Source: Akkermansia muciniphila
GTDB taxonomy: Bacteria; Verrucomicrobiota; Verrucomicrobiia; Verrucomicrobiales; V1-33
Direction: 5' to 3'
Assembly: GCA_943333275.1 (NCBI GenBank)
Contig: CALQSQ010000049.1
Span: 1 to 42,729 of the forward strand
DNA: 42,729 nt
Made by a program: the position numbers and the translations under genes. This document shows, piece by piece, positions 9,025 to 17,974 of this stretch (position 1 is the stretch's first letter; each line of letters opens with the position of its first letter). The notes under the pieces are model-generated. The model worked only from the letters and a program-made list of their open reading frames with translations, did no database searches and had not been told where the DNA came from.

Positions 9025-10029
9025 ATGTCACCGGGCGATTCCTTCCGCAAAGCCAAAGGCCCGCCGCCCCTTCCGGACTCGGCGCGCCAGGCCCGCCAGG
9101 CCGCACCGCCCCCGGCACCCAAGTTTGTCAGTAACATTCTCGATCCGGCGGAGTTGGAAGGATTCAAGAATTTGCTGCTCTTTGCGGAGTCGGTGGTGAA
9201 AGGGTTTTTCAGCGGGAAGCATCGATCGCTGGATTTTGGCTCCAATGCCGAGTTTGCCGAATTCAAAGCCTACCAGCCCGGCGATCCCGTGGCCCATGTG
9301 GATTGGAAGGTATATGCCAGAAACAGACGCCTGATGATCCGCAAGCATCGCGACGAGAAGGAAATGACGGCCTATCTGGTGGTCGATGTCAGCGGCTCCA
9401 TGGCCTACCAGGCGGGCGGCCGGGAATCGAAGGGGATGCGCGCCGCACGCATTGCGGCAGCACTGGCTTGTCTCATGCAAGGTCAGGGCGATAAATTTTC
9501 ACTCACGGTTTTTTACAAGGTGCTGGGGGCTCACCTGCCCGCGGGAAGCACGCGGCGCCATTTGATGGATTGCCTCTCAACCTTGGAATATCGGCTGAAA
9601 CGTCCCGCCGGAACCACCGAGGCCGCTGAAGCGCTGAACCTCTGTGCCCCGTTGTTCCGTCGTCGCGGCAGTCTCATCGTCATCTCCGATTTCCTGACCG
9701 ATCTGGACAAATTCTTCGAATCAATTTCCCAATTCCAACATCGCGGATTCGACATCCTGCTGCTGCACATTGTCGACCCGGATGAAAGGCTGTTACCCAA
9801 TGTCGCCATGGCAAAATTCATGGACATGGAGACGGGCCAGACCATCGACGCCACTCCCGACGAAATCCGCACCGCCTATCGGCGGGAGACCGAACTCATG
9901 ATGGAGCGCATGGAAACGGAATGCACCCGCCGGAGTCTGGCATGGCATGTTCTGCGCACCGAGGATCCCTGGCGCGAAGCCCTGGAAGCCTGGATGGGCC
10001 TTCGTGAACGAACCCGTGCGCCGCTATGA
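9025..10029 (+). CDS. DUF58 domain protein with VWA-like MIDAS
   Basis: A 334-residue soluble protein. After a Pro/Ala-rich N-terminus the DUF58 core is visible: SGKHRSLDFGSNAEFAEFK, then YQPGDPVAHVDWK, RNRRLMIRKH, and the VWA-like metal site DVSGSM (Asp at 121, DxSxS). Family members are the usual partner of MoxR ATPases and of BatA-type proteins. No transmembrane helix is visible, so it probably acts on the cytoplasmic face of the membrane with MoxR. Its stop overlaps the start of the next gene in ATGA (10026-10029), a sign of translational coupling. Confidence 0.93.
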   Translation: MSPGDSFRKAKGPPPLPDSARQARQAAPPPAPKFVSNILDPAELEGFKNLLLFAESVVKGFFSGKHRSLDFGSNAEFAEFKAYQPGDPVAHVDWKVYARNRRLMIRKHRDEKEMTAYLVVDVSGSMAYQAGGRESKGMRAARIAAALACLMQGQGDKFSLTVFYKVLGAHLPAGSTRRHLMDCLSTLEYRLKRPAGTTEAAEALNLCAPLFRRRGSLIVISDFLTDLDKFFESISQFQHRGFDILLLHIVDPDERLLPNVAMAKFMDMETGQTIDATPDEIRTAYRRETELMMERMETECTRRSLAWHVLRTEDPWREALEAWMGLRERTRAPL

Positions 10030-12143
10030 CCTTTCTTCAATCGGGACTGCTCGCCACTCTGGCCCCACTGGTGCTTTTGCCATTGGTGATCCATTTATTG
10101 AATCGACGCACCCCGGTGAAAATCATGTTTCCAGACATCGAACGCATCCGCCGCTCCCTGGCTGGTCGATCGAATGTGGCAAAATGGCGGCATTTGCTGA
10201 TGATGCTCCTCCGCACACTGGCGATCGCCCTGCTCCTGCTGGCATTTCTGCGCCCGGTGCTGCCCCGGTTGGGATCGGAGCAGTCGGCAGCGTCCAAGGG
10301 AGGCGGCCGTAAGGTGTTGCTGATTGCCGATCGTTCGCTCAGCATGGAGCACCGGGCGGGCACGCAGGTGGCTGCTTCGAAACGACTGCTCATCGAAGCA
10401 GGAAAAATCCTCGCCACTTTAAAACCAGCCGACAAGGTCAATGCCATTACCGTTTCCCTGCAACCGGAAGCCTTGTTGCCAGAGTTCACCTCCTCGCATG
10501 ATCAGGTGCAGATCGGACTCAGCGCGCTACCGCCCTCTCAGGAACGCGCGGATTTCGCCAAAGCCCTGGCGCTGGCGGGGACCATGCTGGGAGAGCAGGC
10601 GCGCGGCGCGGAGGTCTATATTCTGTCTGACTTCCAGCGATCCAGTTGGGCCGACGTGATCTTCGAAAGCGTGCCGGAGGGTGTGCGAATTTTCTTTGTC
10701 GATACGTCCGCAGGTGATCGGGATCGCCCCAACACTGCCATTCTCCGTGCCACCACGACTGCGAGCGTCGTCGCTGCAAAGGATCTCGTGCGGCTGGAAA
10801 TTACCGCCGCCAATTATTCGCCCGCCGCAGTAACCCTGCCGCTCGAAGCCGTGGTGGACGGGCGGTTGGCGACGCCTGGAGAGGTCAAAATAGCCCCATG
10901 GTCGGTTGCGCATACCATCCTCGACCTGACCGCACCGATGCCCGGGATCCATGGTGTCGAAGTGCGATCGCCTGACGATGCGCTGCCCGCCGACAATCAC
11001 CGCTGGGTGAAATTGGAAGTGCGCGAGCAGGAGGAAATATTGGTGTTGAGCGACGGTGATGACGTGGAATCCGGAGCCAGGTTCGTGCTCGCGGCGCTGG
11101 ATCCTTACGACGGAAAAGGAGGCCCCTTTAAAGTTCGCTCCGTGAAAACCGGCGACGTCACTCCGCAGCAAATCGGATCCGCCTCCCGCATCGTTCTAAC
11201 CGGAGTGAGCCGCCTCTCCACGGAAACCTTGCAACGACTGGATTCCTTTCTGCAGAATGGGGGCGGCTTGCTGTGGTTCCTCAATGGCAGTGCCGACGGG
11301 GATCACCTCGAGCGACTCAATAAGCTGGCTGGTGGATCCTTCGTCCCCTTCCAACTCAGCGGGAGACTCTCCACGGAAAACTTCGGGGGCGCTCCGCAAA
11401 AAGTGGCCAGGGGCAACTTCACTTCGCGCTTCCTGCGGCTATTTCGTGGCGGCGCCAGGCAATCGCTGGCGTTGTTGGAATTTTACGCCCTGCAGCGCGC
11501 CCTCCCCACCGGACATGGATCGGTGCTGCTGAGTTTCAGCGATGGCATGCCTGCGCTGGGTTCAGCGGAGGCGGGATTAGGCACCGCCCTGTTTTGCAAT
11601 TTTGCCCCGTCGGAACTGGCCAGCAATCTGGCCCGGCAACGCTTGTTTCCGGCCTGGATGCAGGATCTGGTCAAAGCTCTGAAGCCAGAGAACATCCCCG
11701 ACGTCTCCGCCGAAACCGGCGGCATGGTCTCGGCGGAACTCTGGTTGAACGAACTGGAGAAATCGCCCATACGCGCTCCGGATCAAAGTGCCGTGGTCGT
11801 GCGCACCGCCGTGAATGGCGAACGGGTCACGGCAAATTTCTCGACTCCGGTGGCTGGGCTTTACACTCAGGGCCCATCCGGAGCCCTGCAATGGGCTGGA
11901 GCGGTGAACGTGCCGGAGGAGGAGGCCGACTTGCGCGGCATCGACCCCGCCGAAGTGCGCCGCCGCTCCGAGACGGGCGCCGGACAGTCGGGTGAATTCA
12001 TTGGCGGCGCGCAGGACTACGATGAACTGACCACGGGACGACCCGTGTTTCATTGGTTCCTCCTCATGGCCGCCTTGCTCTTCACTTTGGAAATGTTGTT
12101 GTTCCGTCCTTTCCTCCGAGCCGCCGGTCATCCTTCCACATGA
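10026..12143 (+). CDS. BatA-like membrane protein with VWA domain
   Basis: A 705-residue protein that opens with the BatA N-terminal membrane module: helix at about 8-26 (LLATLAPLVLLPLVIHLLNR), then a second helix near 55-80. A VWA domain follows with MIDAS motif DRSLSM (Asp at 102). The long middle part is predicted to be extracytoplasmic: an Ig-like beta region, then a GATase1-like fold (ILVLSDGDD..., RLDSFLQNGGGLLWFLNG). A C-terminal helix (HWFLLMAALLFTLEMLLF, about 675-693) anchors it again. In Bacteroides such Bat proteins are linked to oxygen tolerance; here the role is not known. Start and stop overlap both neighbours by four bases. Confidence 0.88.
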   Translation: MTFLQSGLLATLAPLVLLPLVIHLLNRRTPVKIMFPDIERIRRSLAGRSNVAKWRHLLMMLLRTLAIALLLLAFLRPVLPRLGSEQSAASKGGGRKVLLIADRSLSMEHRAGTQVAASKRLLIEAGKILATLKPADKVNAITVSLQPEALLPEFTSSHDQVQIGLSALPPSQERADFAKALALAGTMLGEQARGAEVYILSDFQRSSWADVIFESVPEGVRIFFVDTSAGDRDRPNTAILRATTTASVVAAKDLVRLEITAANYSPAAVTLPLEAVVDGRLATPGEVKIAPWSVAHTILDLTAPMPGIHGVEVRSPDDALPADNHRWVKLEVREQEEILVLSDGDDVESGARFVLAALDPYDGKGGPFKVRSVKTGDVTPQQIGSASRIVLTGVSRLSTETLQRLDSFLQNGGGLLWFLNGSADGDHLERLNKLAGGSFVPFQLSGRLSTENFGGAPQKVARGNFTSRFLRLFRGGARQSLALLEFYALQRALPTGHGSVLLSFSDGMPALGSAEAGLGTALFCNFAPSELASNLARQRLFPAWMQDLVKALKPENIPDVSAETGGMVSAELWLNELEKSPIRAPDQSAVVVRTAVNGERVTANFSTPVAGLYTQGPSGALQWAGAVNVPEEEADLRGIDPAEVRRRSETGAGQSGEFIGGAQDYDELTTGRPVFHWFLLMAALLFTLEMLLFRPFLRAAGHPST

Positions 12144-14344
12144 ACACTTTTCTCGCCGCCGTGGTCTGGGAGCCCATCATCCCGTTGCCCATGATCATCC
12201 TGCTCTGGGTTTTCCTGGCGGGATTGGCGTGGTGGGCCATGGCTCGCGGCGGACCCCGGCCGGGCTGGGCAAAGCGCCTCGCCCTGCTGCTGCTGCGTTG
12301 GTTCGCCCTCACGATGCTAGTCCTGCCGTTGCTCCGACCCTCGAGGGAGGAATCATTGCCGCGCAGCCATCCGGCCCGTCTGGCACTGGTGGCGCTGGAC
12401 ACCTCACGCAGCATGGCTGAAGTGGATGAGTCGGCCTCCTCCCGACTGGATGCGGGACGCCGCATGATCCGCCAGCACAAATTGGTCGGTGAGAGCCCGC
12501 TGGGAAACATACATTTGCACGCATTCGATACCGAAAGTCGGCCCGTGACCACGGAAGGTTTAAATGCCCTCCAGGCCAATGGCGACTCCTCCTTTTTCAA
12601 CACTTCCCTGAGCGGCATCCTGCGGACACTCGGAACGAAGGAGAACTGTGTTGGATTGTTTCTATTCACCGATGGTCACGATTTTGAAGGAGTGCCGCCG
12701 GAACGGTTGGGCAAACTTGCCCGGCAATACCGCACGCCCATTTATCCTTTGCCCCTGGGAAAAACGGTTCATTTACCGGACGTGGCGGTATTCATGGTTT
12801 CAACGCAGCCCTCCACCTTTGTAAAACAAAGATCTCGCCTGGACGCAGCGGTGCGTTTCCGTTCCTGCGGGGCCCGGCAGGTGCGCATGGAATTGGTCCG
12901 GGCCGGGGAAGTGGTCCGTGAACAAAAAATTCGCTCCACGGGCGATGACGAGGTGGCCGTGAGTTTCGAGGTCAGCGAAGAAAAGCCCGGGCAATATGAA
13001 TATGAAATCCGCTGCACCGCGCAGCCCGATGAACGGGATTTGGAAAACAACACGGCCTACGCCTATCTCAATGTTACTGACGCGCGGATTCCGGTGCTGC
13101 TGCTGGAGGGTGAGCCCCACTGGGATTCTTCATTTCTTCAACGCACTCTGTCCCGCAACAATCGCATCAGTCTGGATACAGTCGTCTGTTCCGGCAAATC
13201 CCGCAAGCATACCAGCCGAAGCGACCACACGCTGCCGAAATTGGAAGACCTCTCCCCCACCCTGCTCGCCAGTTATCCGGTGATTATCCTGGGTCGGCAA
13301 ATGGAACGCGTGCTGAGCGAAGAGATGATAGCTGATCTGGTCAAAAACGTCACCGAGCGCGGCCTCACGCTCATTTTTGCGCGTGGTGCGCCCGGCACTT
13401 CCGCCGTGTGGGCGGAACTTTCTCCCAGCGAACCCGGCGCAGGCCATATGGGGCCGGTTTCCCTGGTGCCATCGCGGTCGAAGGGTTCTGTCGCGCCACT
13501 CGAGGTCTTGCTGGAGGGTGGCCCCGGAAAACTCCCCGCCCTTCCGGTGGCTGCAGGCACTGGCAAGCCAAAACTTCTGGCCTCAGTGGAGGCCAAGGTC
13601 CAGGATGACACGCAGAAGCAGGAATTGCCCGCCATGCTTTTGCGCCAGCAGGGCTCGGGTCAGGTGTTTGAAATGGCTCTGGAGGGAGTTTGGAAGTGGG
13701 CACTGCACGCCTCTGCAGAACCCGACAACAACGTTTATGACCGCTTCTGGAATCAACTCCTGATTAATCTCGTCGCCCGATCGAATCGAACCCCCTCCGA
13801 TCAACCCCAACTGATCGTGCCCAAGGCGAATCTGGAGGTTGGCGAGGAAGTCCATTTCATCCTGCAATTGCCTGCCAGACCTGACGGCACGAGCCTGCAA
13901 TTCACCCAGCCCCCAACCCTGCAGCTTTCCAAGGACGGCACTAACCTGGCCGCGGCCGTCATGTCGCAGCGTGATCCCTCCGGACCCTGGGAGGGCACTG
14001 CAACAGCCGAAAAAACGGGCCGGTATCGTGCTGAACTCACGTTGCCGGATGGAGTGAAAATTGGCTGTCGCTACGGCGTGTATGCCCCGCAAACCGAAAC
14101 CACGGACGTGGCCACGGACCTCGAATATTTACGAAAGCTGGCCACCGCCAGCGGCGGTCGGGTGCTGGATGCCGCCAGCCTCCCCGGCCTGCTCGAGACC
14201 TTGTCCCGCGCAGCAGCAGCGGAAAGCGCCGCCCCTCCCGCCGTCCGCCGCATCAGCCTCTGGGACACCACTCTGGCCTTCTGGCTGCTCTGCGGCGCGT
14301 TTGGGATCGATTGGTTCCTCCGCCGCCGCTGGGGGATGGTGTAA
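12140..14344 (+). CDS. VWA-domain membrane protein, second Bat-like paralogue
   Basis: A 734-residue protein with two N-terminal helices (about 9-37 and 46-68), a VWA domain with MIDAS motif DTSRSM (Asp at 87), an extracytoplasmic Ig-like region (NNTAYAYLNVTDARIPVLLLEG), a GATase1-like domain beginning around LLEGEPHWDSSFLQRTLSRN, and a C-terminal membrane helix ending in FLRRRWGMV. It resembles the BatA-like gene before it in overall plan, suggesting an old duplication. I chose the ATG at 12140 because it forms the ATGA overlap with the upstream stop; an in-frame start at 12053 would overlap the previous gene by 91 bases. No catalytic Cys triad typical of active amidotransferases is apparent. 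Confidence 0.88.
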   Translation: MNTFLAAVVWEPIIPLPMIILLWVFLAGLAWWAMARGGPRPGWAKRLALLLLRWFALTMLVLPLLRPSREESLPRSHPARLALVALDTSRSMAEVDESASSRLDAGRRMIRQHKLVGESPLGNIHLHAFDTESRPVTTEGLNALQANGDSSFFNTSLSGILRTLGTKENCVGLFLFTDGHDFEGVPPERLGKLARQYRTPIYPLPLGKTVHLPDVAVFMVSTQPSTFVKQRSRLDAAVRFRSCGARQVRMELVRAGEVVREQKIRSTGDDEVAVSFEVSEEKPGQYEYEIRCTAQPDERDLENNTAYAYLNVTDARIPVLLLEGEPHWDSSFLQRTLSRNNRISLDTVVCSGKSRKHTSRSDHTLPKLEDLSPTLLASYPVIILGRQMERVLSEEMIADLVKNVTERGLTLIFARGAPGTSAVWAELSPSEPGAGHMGPVSLVPSRSKGSVAPLEVLLEGGPGKLPALPVAAGTGKPKLLASVEAKVQDDTQKQELPAMLLRQQGSGQVFEMALEGVWKWALHASAEPDNNVYDRFWNQLLINLVARSNRTPSDQPQLIVPKANLEVGEEVHFILQLPARPDGTSLQFTQPPTLQLSKDGTNLAAAVMSQRDPSGPWEGTATAEKTGRYRAELTLPDGVKIGCRYGVYAPQTETTDVATDLEYLRKLATASGGRVLDAASLPGLLETLSRAAAAESAAPPAVRRISLWDTTLAFWLLCGAFGIDWFLRRRWGMV

Positions 14345-14438
14345 CTTTCGCCACCTGATACCGCTCACGTTATGAATCAAACTTCCTCCTCGAAAAGAGA
14401 TTTCCCATTCTGATTTCCTGAACTACGATCTCCCAGTC

Positions 14439-17300
14439 ATGCCTTCCGAACCCATCCTCAGGAAATTAGAATCCGCTGACCGCACCTGGCGTCGTGGACT
14501 GGCGTTTGAATGGCTGCTGCGACTGGTGAAATGGGCCTGCGCCGTGCTCTTGATTTGTGTGGGCATTGATCTGATTGCCCAGCTTTCCAGCGTGCCTCGG
14601 CTGCTCATCTCATTGGGCATCGCTCTGGCGGGGCTGGCGGTCTTGGGAATTTATGCCTGGCGAGCCTGGCGTCAGCGCGGACCACTGCTGCGCATTGCGC
14701 GCTTATTGGAAAGTCGCGATCCCACCCTGGGATCAAAATTGATGAACGTGCTGCAACTTGATGAACAGGCCCAGGACCCCGCGCGTCCGGAAATGACGCG
14801 CCAACTGGCGTCACAGGCCATAGCCAATGCCTCCGGCGAGCTGACCGGCCATCGTTTCAAACCACTGCTCAAGTCCACCACCCTGAAACGGAGCGTGCTC
14901 CACGCCGCAGTGCCGCTGGTCCCGACCTGTGTTCTGGCGCTCAGTTTTGCGGGCATTGCCTGGCGGCAAATTGAGCGTTTTGTCGATCCATTTGGCGATC
15001 ATCCGCCCTTCTCTTTTACCAAGTTCACCATCCTCAGCCCGGCACGCGATGGCGAGGCCATCATTTATCGCAAACCCGTTACCATCGAAGTGGAATTCTC
15101 TGGCCACCGTCCGGATGAAGTCTTCCTGCTGGTGAAGAATCCTGCGCTTCCTGATCAGGAACTGTCCCTGCCCATGCTCCCGGAAGGCAAGGATCGCTTC
15201 GTGCAGCAGATTGACGAAGTCACCACAAACCTCTCCGTGCGGGCCGCCACCGCCGACCGTCGTTCGCTGAGTCAGGCACGCGCAATTTCTGTCATTCTGA
15301 CCCCGCACTTGCAGCAGAGCACGCTGCGAGTGGAGCCCCCCGCATACACGAAGCAAAAGCCCCGCCAATCCGAACTTCCGCTGGGCAAGGGGGCCATGCC
15401 CGCATTCAGCGCGCTGGCCGGCAGTCAATTGACGTTCACCCTGACCTCCAATCGTCCGCTGGGTCGGGGAGGAGCCCGGCTGCAGGGTGCCGTCACCAGC
15501 GTGGAGACCGATTTGCTACCCGGCACCGGTGATTTAGCCAGCACCGCCAGTGCGACGCTGACACCGACCGAAAGCGGTCGCATCACCTTTGATCTGCGCG
15601 ACGAGACCGGACTCTCCGCCGATCGCGAAATCGCCACCTCGCTCACGGTCACGCAGGATTTGCCCCCGCTGATCGAGATCACGGAACCAACGCAGGATGG
15701 ATTCATTGTCGACACCTTTGAAACCAGGGTCGCCGTGAAAGTTTCCGACGACTACGGCATTCAAACAACGCGGCTGCACTCCGGCATCAATGGGAGTTGG
15801 AACGAACCCAAAGTGATCACGGCCCAAGTTGATCCACCACAGCGCGAAGGCCTCGAAGCCCTGCCAGTCCGCCCCGTGAATCTGGGTGCCAAGGTCGGCG
15901 ATGTGATCAGTGTCTTTGCCGACGTGACGGACATCCGGCCGGATCCACAAATCGCCCGCACCCGCACGCTGAAACTTGAAGTGATCAGCGAGGAACAATA
16001 CAACGACCTGCTGCGCATGGAATCGGAGATCGCAGATTTGCAGGAGAAATTTGGCTCCCTCCATGATGAACTGGACCGTCTGGTCAAGGAGCAGCGTGAC
16101 TTGGCGGAGGCTGCCGAAGCCGAGTCCAAGGCTGGGAAGAACGATCCCGCCACGCAGGAAAAGCTGGCCCAACAGCAGTCGGATTTGAATCAGCGCCTGG
16201 AATCGCTGGCGGAGAAAATGGATCAGGCCGTGCGGGACAAGCCGCTCTATGATTTGGAAAAGGGCCTGCAAAAAGTGCTGAACAAAACAGCGGACCAGAT
16301 TCGCGAAAGCGTGGCCCAGAACGAGAAAGCTAACGCGGCGAAGCAGGAATCGCAGCAGCTCGCGGATGCTGGCAGGGAGCAGGCGGAGCGACTGGATCCC
16401 ACCTCCAAATCAAGCCGGGAGGAGATTGATCAGGCCATTGCCGAAGCCCAGCAAATGCAGGATTTGCAGAAACCCCTGACCGCCTTCGAGGAACTGTATG
16501 AGCAGCAGAAGGAACTGGCGGAACAGACCGAAGCGCTGAAGCAGAAACCGGAACTCACCCGCGAAGACAAGCTGGCATTGCAGGACATGGCCACGCAGGA
16601 ACGTGCCATTGCCGCAGGGTTGCAGGAAATCGCCAAGGAGTTGCGTGAGAAGGCGGATGTCGCCGAGCAGGCGTTTCCAGAAGCCGCACAGGACGCACGC
16701 GATATCGCGGATAAAATTGAGGACGCCGGACTGGACACTCAGGCCGAACGCGCCTCCCGCAGCATGCTGGCGGCACGGGGGCAGGAAAGCCATGATCGCG
16801 CCGAGAATCTGCGGCAGGACATGGAGAAAATGATGCCGGAATGCAAGAACTGCCAGCCGGGCATGAGCGGGGAGTTCGCACAGCGTTTGAGCCTGGCCCG
16901 CTCCATGCTGGCGGGCAATACCTTCGAACAAATGGCCATGTGCCGGAAGTTTGGGACCTCGAAAGGAATGGGCAAAGGACAGGGCATGGGCCAGGGTGGC
17001 GCAGGGGGAATGATGGCCAGCGGCAACTCGACGAATCAACCGCAAAAGAGTCTGCTCGGGGGCGAATCGAAGTTAGGCCGACGCGATAAAAAAGAATCGG
17101 CCACGGCTTCCCGGGGACAATCCGAAGGCACCCCCTCACCGGGCGCATCCCTCGCCGGTGATCCCAACAACCGGGATAGCGGCACCATCACAACCTCCAA
17201 TCGCACCAGCACCGAAGCAGCTCGCGATGCCGCAGCAGAGGAATATCGCGATCTCGTCGAAGCCTATTTTCGCAAACTTACCACCAGTCCAAATCCATGA
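14439..17300 (+). CDS. Large membrane/coiled-coil protein (DUF4175-like)
   Basis: A 953-residue protein. Three hydrophobic helices lie at the N-terminus (about 27-50, 55-77 and 155-175). Residues 180-520 look like beta-rich extracytoplasmic domains (ETRVAVKVSDDYGIQTTRL is typical of DUF4175-type proteins). From about 525 to 800 comes a long charged coiled coil rich in Gln, Glu, Lys and Ala. Then a CKNC pair near 802, a Gly/Met-rich stretch (KGMGKGQGMGQGG, about 842 on) and a Ser/Thr-rich tail. It follows the VWA gene after 94 bases and overlaps the DUF4159 gene by ATGA. It looks like a structural or tethering part of the complex made by this block. The family assignment is from recall of similar gene neighbourhoods. 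Confidence 0.8.
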   Translation: MPSEPILRKLESADRTWRRGLAFEWLLRLVKWACAVLLICVGIDLIAQLSSVPRLLISLGIALAGLAVLGIYAWRAWRQRGPLLRIARLLESRDPTLGSKLMNVLQLDEQAQDPARPEMTRQLASQAIANASGELTGHRFKPLLKSTTLKRSVLHAAVPLVPTCVLALSFAGIAWRQIERFVDPFGDHPPFSFTKFTILSPARDGEAIIYRKPVTIEVEFSGHRPDEVFLLVKNPALPDQELSLPMLPEGKDRFVQQIDEVTTNLSVRAATADRRSLSQARAISVILTPHLQQSTLRVEPPAYTKQKPRQSELPLGKGAMPAFSALAGSQLTFTLTSNRPLGRGGARLQGAVTSVETDLLPGTGDLASTASATLTPTESGRITFDLRDETGLSADREIATSLTVTQDLPPLIEITEPTQDGFIVDTFETRVAVKVSDDYGIQTTRLHSGINGSWNEPKVITAQVDPPQREGLEALPVRPVNLGAKVGDVISVFADVTDIRPDPQIARTRTLKLEVISEEQYNDLLRMESEIADLQEKFGSLHDELDRLVKEQRDLAEAAEAESKAGKNDPATQEKLAQQQSDLNQRLESLAEKMDQAVRDKPLYDLEKGLQKVLNKTADQIRESVAQNEKANAAKQESQQLADAGREQAERLDPTSKSSREEIDQAIAEAQQMQDLQKPLTAFEELYEQQKELAEQTEALKQKPELTREDKLALQDMATQERAIAAGLQEIAKELREKADVAEQAFPEAAQDARDIADKIEDAGLDTQAERASRSMLAARGQESHDRAENLRQDMEKMMPECKNCQPGMSGEFAQRLSLARSMLAGNTFEQMAMCRKFGTSKGMGKGQGMGQGGAGGMMASGNSTNQPQKSLLGGESKLGRRDKKESATASRGQSEGTPSPGASLAGDPNNRDSGTITTSNRTSTEAARDAAAEEYRDLVEAYFRKLTTSPNP

Positions 17301-17971
17301 AACTGCGCACCTCCGTTTGTTTACTTTCCCTGCTGCTCACCGGCCCGACCGCCATGGCCGGGGAACTCAACCCTGCCGCCGTGGAGAAGGCAACTGCGAT
17401 CCGCTGTGGCAATCTCACTTATGGTGGCACCAAGACTTCCAAGTGTTTTGCCTCCGAGTTCCTGCGAACGGCTGCCAAGGAGACAGATTTGGTGATTCTC
17501 CCGGAGTTCCAGGCGGTGCGTTTGGATAGTGATCAACTTTTCGATACGCCGTTCACGGTGATTTCCGGGGAGGGCACGTTTAAGTTTACGGAAAAAGATC
17601 GCACCAACCTCGCGCGCTATCTGCGCTGCGGTGGCTTCCTTCTGGCCAGTCCGGGGTGCTCCGATGCGGAATGGGGCAGGTGTTTCCGCAATGAAATCGC
17701 CGCCCTGTTGCCAGAAGCCAAACTGGTCAAGATTCCGATGTCCCATCCCGTCTTCTCCATGGTCTATCAGATTCCCACGCTGTCGCTAAAGAGCGGCGGC
17801 ACCACGCTGGTGGAGGGCGTGGAATTAAATGGGCGCCTCGTCATGATCTATTCCCAGGAGGGATTGAACGATGCCGCCCATGCCAAAGGCTGCTGCTGTT
17901 GCGGAGGCAATCAGATCCGGGAATCCGAACAAGTAAATGTCAATATCCTGCTTTACTCCCTCCTTCATTAG
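17297..17971 (+). CDS. DUF4159 domain protein with Cys cluster
   Basis: A 224-residue exported protein: signal peptide 1-21 ending in AMA. The DUF4159 pattern is visible: AIRCGNLTYGGT..., VRLDSDQLFDTPFTVISGEG, LARYLRCGGFLLASPGC, and the family-typical end VNVNILLYSLLH. The domain has a class I glutamine-amidotransferase-like fold in related proteins but is not known to be an enzyme. Unusual here are eight or more Cys, including four in a row (GCCCCGG, residues 199-202) just before the last strand, suggesting a metal or disulfide site. The next gene starts three bases after the stop. Confidence 0.9.
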   Translation: MKLRTSVCLLSLLLTGPTAMAGELNPAAVEKATAIRCGNLTYGGTKTSKCFASEFLRTAAKETDLVILPEFQAVRLDSDQLFDTPFTVISGEGTFKFTEKDRTNLARYLRCGGFLLASPGCSDAEWGRCFRNEIAALLPEAKLVKIPMSHPVFSMVYQIPTLSLKSGGTTLVEGVELNGRLVMIYSQEGLNDAAHAKGCCCCGGNQIRESEQVNVNILLYSLLH

Positions 17972-17974
17972 GCC

